Part shown: positions 44,569-52,395 of the stretch, one piece after another | Position numbering within the stretch: position 1 is the first letter of the stretch | Layout: each line of letters opens with the position of its first letter | NCBI GenBank assembly: GCA_963796565.1 | Contig: CAWCMA010000007.1 | Location: 248,001-312,000 of the forward strand | From: JAKAVN01 sp963796565 | GTDB taxonomy: Bacteria > Desulfobacterota > Binatia > Binatales > Binataceae | Length of the DNA: 64,000 bases | Reading direction: 5' to 3' | The notes under the pieces: generated by a model | Told to the model about the DNA's origin: nothing | Seen by the model: only the letters and a program-made list of their open reading frames with translations | Database searches by the model: none | Program-made: the position numbers and the translations under genes

Positions 44569-45354
44569 ATGCGCTGGGCACGGTTCGAGCGGGGTGGTCA
44601 GTCAAGCTACGGTACGGTCGAGGGAAACAGCATCCAGCCGGTTTCAGGCTCACCATTCGATCGCTGGGAACGGACCGGCGCGCCGGTTCCGCTGTCGGCG
44701 GTGAAACTGCTGGTGCCGCTAATACCGCGCACTTTCTACGCCTGTGGACTGAACTATGAGGAGCATATCCGCGCAGTCGCGGAGAAGATCGGCCAAAGTC
44801 CGAACCTGCCAACGCAGCCGGACGTTGGATATCGCGCCAATAACGCGCTAATCGCCCAGGGCGAACCGATCGTCATTCCGCGTGATGCCACGGACAAGGT
44901 TCAGTACGAAGGCGAGCTCGTGGTGGTGATTGGCAAGAAGGCGAAAAATTTGAGGGAGGAAGATGCGCTTTCTTGCGTGTTCGGTTACACGATCGGCAAC
45001 GACGTGAGCGAGCGAAGCTGGCAAAAGAGCGACCGCACTCTGTGGCGGGCAAAGAATTCCGATACTTTCAAGCCGATGGGCCCGTGGATCGAGACTCAGG
45101 TAAAGCTGGCCGACCTGGTGACCAGGATTCGGCTGAACGGGCGTGAGCTGATCCAATTCCCGACCAACCACATGATCTTCGGCATCGAACGGTACATCGC
45201 GACGATGAGCCGCTATTTGACGCTGTATCCCGGCGATGTGATCTGGATGGGCACCGAGGGCGAGACCGCCGACATGAAACACGGCGACACTGTGGAGATC
45301 GAGATCACCGGCATCGGCACGCTGTGCAACCCGGTAATCCGCGAAGGCGAATGA
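44569..45354 (+). CDS. Fumarylacetoacetate hydrolase (FAH) family protein
   Basis: 261 residues. The short N-terminal domain (MRWARFERGGQSSYGTVEG) is typical of FAH-family hydrolases/isomerases. The metal site shows the Glu pair in YEGELVVVIGKKA and Asp in GNDVSERSWQ, followed by FKPMGPWIE, and a C-terminal PGDVIWMGTEGE. Family members hydrolyse or isomerise C-C bonds of diketo acids from aromatic catabolism. Substrate cannot be assigned. It is divergent from the flavin monooxygenase gene. Confidence 0.9.
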   Translation: MRWARFERGGQSSYGTVEGNSIQPVSGSPFDRWERTGAPVPLSAVKLLVPLIPRTFYACGLNYEEHIRAVAEKIGQSPNLPTQPDVGYRANNALIAQGEPIVIPRDATDKVQYEGELVVVIGKKAKNLREEDALSCVFGYTIGNDVSERSWQKSDRTLWRAKNSDTFKPMGPWIETQVKLADLVTRIRLNGRELIQFPTNHMIFGIERYIATMSRYLTLYPGDVIWMGTEGETADMKHGDTVEIEITGIGTLCNPVIREGE

Positions 45355-45435
45355 AAAACGCCCCGAGGGCGCCACGGGTGGCGAGACGGGCGAGCCGGCC
45401 GCCGCCTCAGCGTCTGAGCGCTTCGCCCGCCAGTA

Positions 45436-45900
45436 TCATTCGGCGTCCTTGAATACCGCAAAGCTGCTCGGCGTCTCCGGCATGACCGGGAAATGGAAAC
45501 TGCATTGCGGACATGGCCCGGCGAGCACCTGCTGTTCTTTTGCCAGGTCGTAGGGCTTGTCCTGGAACTTGTTGCAGACCGGGCAGATGCGCAGCAGCCT
45601 GGTGCTCGCGAGTTCGAAGTTGGTGATGATGTCCTCCATGATCGCGCCCGACTGCGCCGCCCACTCCTTGGCATGCTTGTGATAGGTGTTCATGTGCCAG
45701 TCCTGAAGCGCTTCCTTGCTGCTCCAGAAGCTGACCTCGTTGTACCAGCCGGGATCTTCGGGATGGACCCAAAATGTGAGATGCAGGAATCCCGGGAGGG
45801 TCTTCAGATGATGGCGCACGTCGGCGAAAATGTTTTTGAATTTCTCGTAGCCGGCGGCGCTCGAAAAACGCACCCTCTGCATACTCAGATAAATGGCCAT
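45436..45900 (-). CDS. Antibiotic-biosynthesis-monooxygenase (ABM) domain with C-terminal zinc ribbon
   Basis: 154 residues. Residues about 1-95 form a dimeric alpha/beta-barrel ABM-like domain (YLSMQRVRFSS.., LKTLPGFLHLTFWVHPED, YNEVSFWSSKEALQDW). Residues about 105-140 hold CPVCNKF and CPQCSF, four cysteines spaced like a zinc ribbon or rubredoxin-like knuckle. ABM domains act in cofactor-free oxygenation or haem degradation. The fusion is unusual and suggests metal- or redox-linked control. It is the last host gene before the integrated element and convergent with the FAH-family gene. Confidence 0.8.
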   Translation of the reverse strand: MAIYLSMQRVRFSSAAGYEKFKNIFADVRHHLKTLPGFLHLTFWVHPEDPGWYNEVSFWSSKEALQDWHMNTYHKHAKEWAAQSGAIMEDIITNFELASTRLLRICPVCNKFQDKPYDLAKEQQVLAGPCPQCSFHFPVMPETPSSFAVFKDAE

Positions 45901-45934
45901 CGCGATCGATTCCTCCTCTCTTCGTTTGGATGTT

Positions 45935-45981
45935 TGGTGGGCCGTCGCGGGCTCGAACCGCGGACCCGCTGATTAAGAGTC
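45935..45981. repeat. Left attachment repeat (tRNA-Lys 3' fragment)
   Basis: 47 bases identical to 55742-55788. Read on the minus strand it is the anticodon-loop-to-CCA part of tRNA-Lys. After 45981 the sequence leaves the tRNA, so this copy is not a working tRNA gene. Confidence 0.93.
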
Positions 45982-46060
45982 TGTCCCTGTAGATTGCCGC
46001 CTACCGTCACGATACGACACAATCCCCATAATTGCGAGACTATTTTCGCCGCTTGCCGTC

Positions 46061-47311
46061 ATGGCGCGACATCGTTACGTTCTCAAGTGGTTGCACACTG
46101 GTTGCACGCCAAGGAAGGTAGACCCACTGAATATAAATCAGCGGCTCGGCAAACGGATCGTAGACGCCGCCCGTCCCGGTTCTCTGCTATGGGATGCGGA
46201 TGTCAAAGGCTTCGGACTGCGCACGCTCGCGTCCGGCGTTCGTGTCTATGTCTTCAAGTATCGCATCGGCGGTCGCCAGCGCTGGATCACGATCGGCCGG
46301 CACGGCTCGCCGTGGACGCCCGAGGCGGCGCGCAAGCGGGCGCTGCACCTGGCCGGGCTGGTCGCTCACGGCAAAGACCCCGCCGACGAGCGCGACGCGG
46401 GGAAGCAAGCCGCGACTGTCCGCACGCTTGTCGAACGATTCGATCGAGAGCGGATAGCCAATCGTAAAGCCTCGACCGCGCGCGAGTACAAGCGCGAGCT
46501 TGAGCACGATATCTTGCCGGCGCTCGGCGCGATCCCGGTCGCCAAGGTCACGCGCGCCGACGTGGCGCGCTTCCACGAGGCGCGGCGCAAGCGACCCTAT
46601 CAGGCTAACCGCTTGCTCGCGCTGCTCTCGAGCGTGTTCAACTTCGCCGAGAAATGCGACTTGCGCCCGGCGGGCTCGAATCCATGCCGGCACGTCGAGC
46701 GCTACCGCGAACAAAGCCGCGAACGATACTTGAGCGAGGCCGAGCTTGTCCGCCTCGGGCTCGCGCTCGGCGAGCTTGAGCGCGAGAACAAGGTGACGGT
46801 ATTCGCGGCCGCCGCGCTTCGCTTGTTGATACTCACCGGCGCGCGCAAGGGCGAAATCCTCGGCTTGCGCTGGACCGAGGTCGATATCGCGCAAGGCGTG
46901 ATGCGCCTCGGCGATTCCAAGACCGGGCGCAAAACGATCTGGCTCAACGCGCCGGCGCTCAAGATCGTCGCCAGTCTGCCGCGGGTCGAGGGCAACGATC
47001 ATGTGATCGTCGGCCATATCACCGGGCAACCCTTGGTCGATATCAACAAGCCGTGGCAGGAGGTCCGCCGGCGCGCCGACCTCGGCGCTGTGCGGATCCA
47101 CGATCTGCGGCATAGCTTCGCGAGCCTCGGCGCCGGCGGCGGTCTGTCGCTGCCGATGATCGGCGCATTGCTCGGCCACAAGGTCGCCGAAACGACTTTC
47201 CGCTATTCGCATCTGGCCGCCGCGCCGCAACGTCGCGCGGTCGAGATGATCGGCGCACAGATCCCGGCCGAAGTGTGGAGCGGCGCGAAAGCCGCGGAGC
47301 CGGCGAAGTGA
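46061..47311 (+). CDS. int: Tyrosine recombinase integrase
   Basis: 416 residues. The N-terminal arm-binding domain (RIVDAARPGSLLWDADVKGFGLRTL style) is typical of prophage/island integrases. A SAM-like core-binding domain follows (AREYKRELEHDILPALGAI). The catalytic domain has Arg in LTGARKGEILGLRW, Lys in DSKTGRKT, HDLRHSFAS, LLGHK and Tyr in TTFRYSHL: a complete R-K-H-R-H-Y set. It inserts the element at tRNA-Lys. ATG 46061 has a poor ribosome site; AAGGAAGG at 46111 is followed seven bases later by a CTG (46126), which may be the true start. Arm-type repeats lie in the 5' end of this frame. Confidence 0.95.
   Translation: MARHRYVLKWLHTGCTPRKVDPLNINQRLGKRIVDAARPGSLLWDADVKGFGLRTLASGVRVYVFKYRIGGRQRWITIGRHGSPWTPEAARKRALHLAGLVAHGKDPADERDAGKQAATVRTLVERFDRERIANRKASTAREYKRELEHDILPALGAIPVAKVTRADVARFHEARRKRPYQANRLLALLSSVFNFAEKCDLRPAGSNPCRHVERYREQSRERYLSEAELVRLGLALGELERENKVTVFAAAALRLLILTGARKGEILGLRWTEVDIAQGVMRLGDSKTGRKTIWLNAPALKIVASLPRVEGNDHVIVGHITGQPLVDINKPWQEVRRRADLGAVRIHDLRHSFASLGAGGGLSLPMIGALLGHKVAETTFRYSHLAAAPQRRAVEMIGAQIPAEVWSGAKAAEPAK
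46088..46107 (+). promoter_or_regulatory. Left paired integrase arm-type sites
   Basis: Two TGGTTGCAC copies starting at 46088 and 46099, 11 bases apart. The same doublet with the same 11-base step occurs near the right end (55655-55673). Paired, helically phased repeats inside both ends of the element are what arm-binding integrases use. They lie in the leader or first codons of int, so integrase binding could also control its own gene. Confidence 0.6.
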
Positions 47312-47784
47312 AGCGGCACATTCGCCAAGGTGCGGGCGCGGAAAGAGCGTGGCGCGAGGAACGTGCGGACTCTATAGCCTCGGCTCGATTGGTTTTCGAG
47401 CGCGGCCGCCGGCCGAGCGCGCTATTCTTCGCCCTATCAATGCTTGAGGATGGCGATCCGATCCCTGGATGGCTCCGGCGCGGCTGCCTCGACGAACTCC
47501 GGCAACTCATTCTCGCCGATCCACGGTTGGCGATGGACCGCAAAGACCTCGACCGCTACCTCGCGGTCAAGCTGGCGCGATGGAACGGCGCGAAGTGGAA
47601 AGATAACGAGGTATTCGAGGCGGCGGCGCGAGATCTCCACGATCAAAAAAGCGACGCCGCAGCCAGCGGCGCCTCGATACGGCTTTCATATCTGCGCATC
47701 AACAAGCTATTCAAGGGCGGCGCGGCAAGTGAGCTATCCGCAGTCGATCCGATCGATCATTGCGACTTGCGGCCGTCGAACTGA
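47308..47784 (+). CDS. Unknown small element protein
   Basis: 158 residues from GTG 47308, whose first bases overlap the integrase stop (GTGA), so it is translationally coupled to int. The sequence is basic and helical at first (KRHIRQGAGAERAWREERAD), with PGWLRRGCLDELRQLILAD in the middle and DRKDLDRYLAVKLARW. No family is recognised. Coupling to int suggests a regulatory or excision role, which is inference. Confidence 0.6.
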   Translation: MKRHIRQGAGAERAWREERADSIASARLVFERGRRPSALFFALSMLEDGDPIPGWLRRGCLDELRQLILADPRLAMDRKDLDRYLAVKLARWNGAKWKDNEVFEAAARDLHDQKSDAAASGASIRLSYLRINKLFKGGAASELSAVDPIDHCDLRPSN

Positions 47785-47811
47785 CTATTTTCCACGCCTG
47801 AAATCGGTGGT

Positions 47812-47832
47812 AACGAAAACGCCCTTTTCGTT
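47812..47832. promoter_or_regulatory. Palindrome upstream of AlpA-like gene, possible operator
   Basis: AACGAAAA-CGCCC-TTTTCGTT, a perfect 8-bp inverted repeat about 75 bases before the AlpA-like start codon. A second short hairpin (GGTGCCG-AG-CGGCACC, 47877-47892) lies just before that gene's ribosome site. Either could be a repressor site or an mRNA hairpin. Confidence 0.35.
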
Positions 47833-47905
47833 GCAACTGGAAATCCTTTTTACCATTTCGACATAATCTGTCTCACGGTGCCGAGCGGCACCCCGGAGAA
47901 ATTGT

Positions 47906-48196
47906 ATGGCGAATCTTTCGCGCGCACGGCGCAAGGCGATCAAGCGCAACGCCGCTCACCATACCGAGCGGACAAATTCGACGATCGCGCCTGGATATCT
48001 GAATGAGGTCGCCACCGCACGCTATATGGGCGTGAGCACGCGCACACTTCAGCGCTGGCGGATTAGCGGCGACGGGCCGGCGTTCTATAAATTCGGCGAG
48101 CGGCGCACCCTCTATCGCAGAGAGGACCTTGATCAATGGGCGCTCTCTCGCCGCGTACACTCGACTTCAGAGACGCCAGCCGTGGCCGCTGAATAG
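47906..48196 (+). CDS. AlpA/excisionase-like helix-turn-helix regulator
   Basis: 96 residues. After a basic N-terminal tail, the winged HTH runs YLNEVATARYMGVSTRTLQR, then WRISGDGPAFYKFGERRTLY and EDLDQWALSRR. AlpA-like proteins in satellites and P4-type islands activate excision or int expression. ATG 47906 has GGAG seven bases upstream. In the host part of the window a related domain is at 1-233. Confidence 0.88.
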   Translation: MANLSRARRKAIKRNAAHHTERTNSTIAPGYLNEVATARYMGVSTRTLQRWRISGDGPAFYKFGERRTLYRREDLDQWALSRRVHSTSETPAVAAE

Positions 48197-48217
48197 CCAG
48201 CCGACCCGAGCCGACAA

Positions 48218-49144
48218 ATGAGATATCGCATAATTCCAGTCTCGTTGTGGGGCGATTCCAAGTTTCGCTCACTATCCATGCCGCAACCCAATGGTCAAAC
48301 CTTGTTCGTGCACTTTCTCACTGGCGAACATACGACCGCCGCGCCCGGACTGGTCAAAGCCGGCGGGGCGCAACTCGCGGAAGCGCTCAACTGGAAACTC
48401 AAGCCATTTCAAGCGGCGTTTCGGGAGTTGGAATCGAAAGGGATGGCGAAGGCCGATTTTAAGGCGCGGCTGATCTTCATCCCGAGCGCGCTCGCGTCCA
48501 ACAAACCCAGCAATCCCAACGTCGTTAAGGGTTGGCGCGCTATCTTTGATGAGCTACCGGAATGCGACCTGTTGCTCGAAGCCTATGACTATTACGCATC
48601 GTACCTCAAACAGTTCCCCGCACCATTCAGCGCCCCTTTTGCGGAACCGTTAATCAAACGATTTGCGAAAGACTATTTCGAGCCGTCGAAGGTGGGTTTG
48701 CCTTCTCAGGAACACGAACAAGAACCCGAACACGAACAGGAACCCGAACAGTCTCAGAAAAGAGCGCGAGAGAAACCCGCGCGCCCCGAGGCGGCGCGCT
48801 TGAGAGAGATTTTGGTCGCGTGGTTCGATTCGAGTTTCGCCCCGGCCTATCCGCAGCATCGCCGGACCGGACGGCGCGAAGCATTGAGGCTACTCGTTGC
48901 GCTCAAGCCGGACGAAGACAAGCGAGCCGCGATCATCGCCGGTCTTGAACGCTGGAACGTCTGTGACGAATGGCAACGCGAGGGCGGCCGCTACGTCGCC
49001 GGCATGGCGAAGTTCTTCGCCGACAAAAAATGGGAACAGGAACCCGACAATGGAAACTCCAACGGGAAACGAGATCCCCGCGCCACTGATTGGGACAAAG
49101 AAAAGCGACGCGCCGCCGCCGAGAATCGAACTCGCGGGTTGTGA
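48218..49144 (+). CDS. Probable replication initiator / helix-turn-helix replication protein
   Basis: 308 residues. The N-terminal part (RIIPVSLWGDSKFRSL, TLFVHFLTGEHTTAAPGLVKAGG, FRELESKGMAKADFKARLIFIPSALASNKP spread over residues 1-90) has the arrangement of phage winged-HTH replication proteins. A charged linker of EHEQEPEQ repeats lies around residues 165-185, and a C-terminal DnaD/primase-like helical part includes YVAGMAKFFADKKWEQEPD. It is followed, with overlap, by a DnaC-like loader, the usual partner. The exact family is uncertain. Confidence 0.72.
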   Translation: MRYRIIPVSLWGDSKFRSLSMPQPNGQTLFVHFLTGEHTTAAPGLVKAGGAQLAEALNWKLKPFQAAFRELESKGMAKADFKARLIFIPSALASNKPSNPNVVKGWRAIFDELPECDLLLEAYDYYASYLKQFPAPFSAPFAEPLIKRFAKDYFEPSKVGLPSQEHEQEPEHEQEPEQSQKRAREKPARPEAARLREILVAWFDSSFAPAYPQHRRTGRREALRLLVALKPDEDKRAAIIAGLERWNVCDEWQREGGRYVAGMAKFFADKKWEQEPDNGNSNGKRDPRATDWDKEKRRAAAENRTRGL

Positions 49145-49907
49145 TCTCGATCCACGGTGCTGCGCCTGCGGCCAGCCATGCGCCGCCGGTTCCGATCGCG
49201 AGCATCCCAGGCGTTGCACGCCGGCCGGTAAGTTCATTTGCGGAACTTGCTACAGTCGGCACGAACAGGCGGGACCAGATCTCCAACGGCAGGCGACGAT
49301 CAGAAATCTCGGCGCCACGCTCGCCGCGCTGGGTATCCCGCTCGATTTTCACGGCGCCGATCTCGACGATTTCCCGGCCGAGGTCCGCGCGACTGCCCTC
49401 GGCGTGATGAACTATCCCGCGCGCCATCGCGGCTTGCTGGCCATCGGCCCGCCCGGCGCCGGCAAGACCCGGCTCGCGGTCGCGGTGGTCAAGCACATGC
49501 TGCGCGCCGGCGCGAGTGTGCAATTCGGACTCGCACGCCACTGGTTTCGCGAAATCCGCTCGACCTATCGCGACAACGCGACGAAAAGCGAGGCTGAAAT
49601 TCTCGATCGCCTCTGCGGCGTTGACTTGCTCGTGATCGACGATCTGAATCACGAAGGGACCGTGACCGAGCACGTCCTGGGCGCGCTGCACGAAATCCTT
49701 GATCGGCGGATCGGAAACTACCGGATGAGCATGATCTCGACGAACCTGACCGCCGAGCAGATCGCGAAAGTTTACGACGCTTCGATCGCGAGCAGAGTCG
49801 CCAGCTTCGTGGTGGTGGTGCTCGCCGGCGCTGATCGCCGCCGGCCGTCCGGTGCCACAGCGGAAACGCAGCAACCTTTAAACGCAGCGGGGGTCGAGGT
49901 GAAATGA
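49050..49907 (+). CDS. DnaC/IstB-like AAA+ helicase loader with N-terminal zinc-binding region
   Basis: 285 residues from ATG 49050 (AGGA eight bases upstream), overlapping the previous gene by 95 bases. N-terminal cysteines (CCACGQPC, then CTPAGKFICGTC) form a probable zinc-binding module. The AAA+ core has Walker A AIGPPGAGKTRLAVAVV, Walker B LLVIDDLNHEG and sensor MSMISTNLT. It would load the replicative helicase at the element's origin or act with the initiator upstream. Its stop overlaps the next gene (ATGA). Confidence 0.88.
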   Translation: METPTGNEIPAPLIGTKKSDAPPPRIELAGCDLDPRCCACGQPCAAGSDREHPRRCTPAGKFICGTCYSRHEQAGPDLQRQATIRNLGATLAALGIPLDFHGADLDDFPAEVRATALGVMNYPARHRGLLAIGPPGAGKTRLAVAVVKHMLRAGASVQFGLARHWFREIRSTYRDNATKSEAEILDRLCGVDLLVIDDLNHEGTVTEHVLGALHEILDRRIGNYRMSMISTNLTAEQIAKVYDASIASRVASFVVVVLAGADRRRPSGATAETQQPLNAAGVEVK

Positions 49908-50419
49908 ACGCGCTCGAAGTGCTAAAGGGTCAGGGGCTCAAAGTCGAATTGCAGGCCAACCGCTTGTTCCTATCGCCGCCGGCGCTGGTCACGCCTGCGG
50001 TCTTGCGCCTCGCGCGTGAGCGCCGTAGCGAACTTATCGCGGCGCTTGGCGGGCCGCCGTTCACGGTGCTCGAAGCGGCGCGCCGACTCGCGCGCCGACT
50101 CGACGAATGCGGCGAACCGCTCGCAGACTATCTCGCGAACCTCGAGCGCGCCGACCTCGACGTCGAGGACTGGACCTTCGCTGCCGAACTCAAGCGCCGC
50201 ATCGCACGCAACACCGAAATCGCGGCCGCGCTCGCTTCCGACGATCCGGCCGGCGCCTTGCTCGATATCTGCCGCGGCGAAGGTATCGCGCTCAGCGTGA
50301 GCGATGGCGCCGACGGGATCGAAGTCGAGGGCAAAATCTCGATCGCTTTGTTGCGCGCCATCTCGCAGCACGCCGCCGCGATCGCCGCGCGACTATCAGG
50401 CGAGGTGCTGCCGTCGTGA
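49904..50419 (+). CDS. Unknown protein with TubC-like N-terminal docking fold
   Basis: 171 residues. Residues 1-48 (NALEVLKGQGLKVELQANRL, then LARERRSELIAAL) resemble the TubC N-terminal docking domain seen on many phage and plasmid proteins. The rest is acidic and helical, ending with ISQHAAAIAARLSG. No catalytic motif is seen. It is coupled at both ends by 4-base stop/start overlaps to the loader gene and the next small gene. Confidence 0.6.
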   Translation: MNALEVLKGQGLKVELQANRLFLSPPALVTPAVLRLARERRSELIAALGGPPFTVLEAARRLARRLDECGEPLADYLANLERADLDVEDWTFAAELKRRIARNTEIAAALASDDPAGALLDICRGEGIALSVSDGADGIEVEGKISIALLRAISQHAAAIAARLSGEVLPS

Positions 50420-50535
50420 CGCCTCGACGACGACGTAACCCGCCAAAGGTCTTGGCGGCGCTCGAGTTGCTCGCGCTCCTGGCGATCATCGTCGAGGTCG
50501 CGTGGATAGCTCGCATGACCTGGTGGGCGCGATGA
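50416..50535 (+). CDS. 39-residue single-pass membrane protein
   Basis: From GTG 50416 (GTGA overlap with the previous stop) to the TGA at 50535: a basic start (TPRRRRNPPK), one hydrophobic helix (LAALELLALLAIIVEVAWIA) and a short tail MTWWAR. Its stop overlaps the next gene's ATG. The consistent coupling supports it as a real gene. Function unknown; small membrane proteins in satellites may be lysis- or exclusion-related, but this is speculation. Confidence 0.6.
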   Translation: MTPRRRRNPPKVLAALELLALLAIIVEVAWIARMTWWAR

Positions 50536-50981
50536 CGATGACCCTGATTCGACTCTATCGCTTGTTCAAGGAACACGGCGGCGCTTTTGCCCGCGAACCC
50601 AACGGCGACGTGTCGATAACGCTGCCCGAAGGCGTGGTGTTGCCTGCCGACGTTGACAAGGAACTTCAGCGCCAGCAACAAGACCTTGTCGCCCTCGCCC
50701 TGGTCATAGATCTCAAAGAGCCCCGCACTTGGGATATCGCCGCCGCGATGGCCGAGGTCGCCGAACGCATGGCCGCTATCGAGGCGAGGATCGCCGACGT
50801 GCCGAAAGACTCACGCGCCCACGTCGAGCATCGCGCGCGCCCAATCATCGCGCGTGGCAAGGAACTGGTCGCTGCCGCATTCGCGCTCGCCGATATCGTG
50901 GCGCTCAGGCTCGCGCTTATCGCGATCGAGGCGGACTTGCTCACGCTGACCATCACGGCCGAACAGGAGCGCGGAAACTGA
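50532..50981 (+). CDS. Unknown helical element protein
   Basis: 149 residues from ATG 50532 (ATGA overlap). After a short strand-rich start (LIRLYRLFKEHGG, DVSITLPEGVVLPADVD) it is mostly helical with heptad-like AVAERMAAIEARIADV-type stretches, and a C-terminal LALIAIEADLLTLTI. It resembles small helical proteins from phage early regions. Function is not recognised. Confidence 0.6.
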   Translation: MTMTLIRLYRLFKEHGGAFAREPNGDVSITLPEGVVLPADVDKELQRQQQDLVALALVIDLKEPRTWDIAAAMAEVAERMAAIEARIADVPKDSRAHVEHRARPIIARGKELVAAAFALADIVALRLALIAIEADLLTLTITAEQERGN

Positions 50982-51614
50982 AGCCGCGTAAATACACGGA
51001 ACGTGAAGCAATGGCGTGCATACGTTAGCTATGACGGGCGGTATCGCAGAACTTTAAAAGGCTCGAAAGAAAACCGACACAGCGTCGGCGTTCACGCAAT
51101 GTCAGCATTTTAAGGAACACTTTAGGTTTTAGGATATGAAAGAAGCTAAGAGCGGGAAGCGAGGCCATACGCCGGACTTCCGCATAACGCTGGTCGGGTT
51201 GGCCGACCCGCTTGAGATAACCAACGCCCACAACGAGGGCCACGCGATTCGATAGCCCTTGACTACCTGGAACGCACCGGGCGGCGCGGTTTTAGCCCGG
51301 CAAGCGTGACGCTGGTCGAGAAGATGCCCACCGACCTCGGCCGGCACGAGGCCCGAGTCGACGAGGCCGAGGCCCAAGGGCGCGTTTTACCCCCGCCCGC
51401 AAGACCTCGGCGCCCCGTGCGGGGCGCTAAGGCCGCCGGGCAGGGTAAGCCGGGGGTTGAGCCTTCCGGGGCCGTTTTGCCCTCGACGGGCCGGTTATAG
51501 GGCGGCATTGAAGCTCGCGGATGGCGGCGGGATAAGCCTCGGTCAGCCGTGGTCGAGCGTGGTTCGCGATGGGTCAGCCGGGATAGACGTTGAAAACGCA
51601 TGGAGAACGTGGAA
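50982..51614. other. Region with a possible frameshifted small gene
   Basis: No intact convincing gene. On the plus strand a 39-codon frame starts at ATG 51136 (KEAKSGKRGHTPDFRITLVG ... AHNEGHAIR, stop near 51255). Directly after, a second frame reads ALDYLERTGRRGFSPASV then TLVEKMPTDLGRHEARVDE and ends at 51500. The junction reads naturally if two bases are skipped at the stop, so this may be a broken gene of about 120 codons. Confidence 0.35.
51136..51500 (+). pseudogene. Possible frameshifted small gene
   Basis: Two adjacent plus-strand frames read as one protein with a break at about 51253-51257: the first ends NEGHAIR-stop, the second continues ALDYLERTGRRGF and TLVEKMPTDLGRHEARVDE before a Pro/Arg-rich tail. 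The charged helical content is unlike the shadow frames around it, but no family is recognised. Confidence 0.3.
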
Positions 51615-52085
51615 ATGGCCAATAATGGGCAGGGAAAGAAACCGATCGTGATCGATCTCCGCCTTGGCGAGCTATGCGACCTCGACCTCGACGCTTTGGC
51701 GCGGCTGGCGGACGCCTATCACCACCAAGTAGTGACGCCCTGGGCGCAACTCCATGCTGCTGTACTCGACGAGCGCGTGCGTCGGACCGTCGCTATGCGG
51801 GCGCGGGCCGGCAATCCGGGCGGGCTCGCCGCCGAGCCGGTGCGGTTGACCATCCCGGCCGACCTCAAGGCGCGCACCCTCGAGGATGCCTTCAACAGCG
51901 TCCGCGCCGCGTATCTCATGATCGAGCCGTGCACGCGCGAAGCGACGGCCGACGGCGTTATCGCTCGGGCGGTCGCCGCCGTCCTGCTGCGCGCGGCCCG
52001 AGGCTACCGCATCGCGGCGCTTAGGTATGCCGACGCTGAAGCGGATCGGCGGCTGGCGTCGGCGCGGGCGGCCTCGACGAACTGA
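51615..52085 (+). CDS. Unknown element protein upstream of capsid gene
   Basis: 156 residues from ATG 51615, with GGAG nine bases upstream; ATG 51600 lies in the same frame. The sequence is helical: KPIVIDLRLGELCDLDLDAL, DERVRRTVAMRARAGNPGG, IPADLKARTLEDAFNSVRAA, and an Ala-rich end. No family recognised. Position before the capsid gene could suggest a small head or packaging helper, inferred only from order. Confidence 0.5.
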   Translation: MANNGQGKKPIVIDLRLGELCDLDLDALARLADAYHHQVVTPWAQLHAAVLDERVRRTVAMRARAGNPGGLAAEPVRLTIPADLKARTLEDAFNSVRAAYLMIEPCTREATADGVIARAVAAVLLRAARGYRIAALRYADAEADRRLASARAASTN

Positions 52086-52395
52086 CTGGGCGAAAGGCTG
52101 GCGAAGGCGCCCTCGGCGGTATATCTTTGGGACGGGCGGCAATCCCAAGCCGATCCCGCGAGCTTATAGGGCAAGCGCGGATCGTGAGCCGTTCCAGGAT
52201 GCGCGAGTCGCGGGCAGGGGCTTTATAGGAGCCGCTGCCGGGCGAAACTACATCGGATCGCCTAGCGAGGCTTATAGGGCTAAGCGGAGGCGTCAGCAGG
52301 GGAAGGTTTCGAGCGGCAACACTGTCGCCGGGCTTCTTGTGCGGACGATCTCCGCTTTTTCATTTACCCGGCGCCCAACAAACGAGGACTGACTA
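52086..52395. promoter_or_regulatory. Capsid-gene leader with repeated TTATAGGGC motif
   Basis: About 310 bases between two element genes. TTATAGGGC occurs at 52164 and 52272, with a variant TTATAGGAG at 52223; a further exact copy is at 51495. Repetition ahead of the capsid gene suggests an activator site or phage-type late promoter element, but no function is proven. Confidence 0.35.

Noticed and set aside
45935..46010. Second tRNA-Lys gene at the left end of the element
   Set aside because: Only the 3' part is present; the 5' half is replaced by element DNA, so it is an attachment repeat.
52027..52392. Plus-strand Arg-rich frame before the capsid gene
   Set aside because: Overlaps the previous gene, is built partly from the repeated TTATAGGGC segments, and has no ribosome site or homology.
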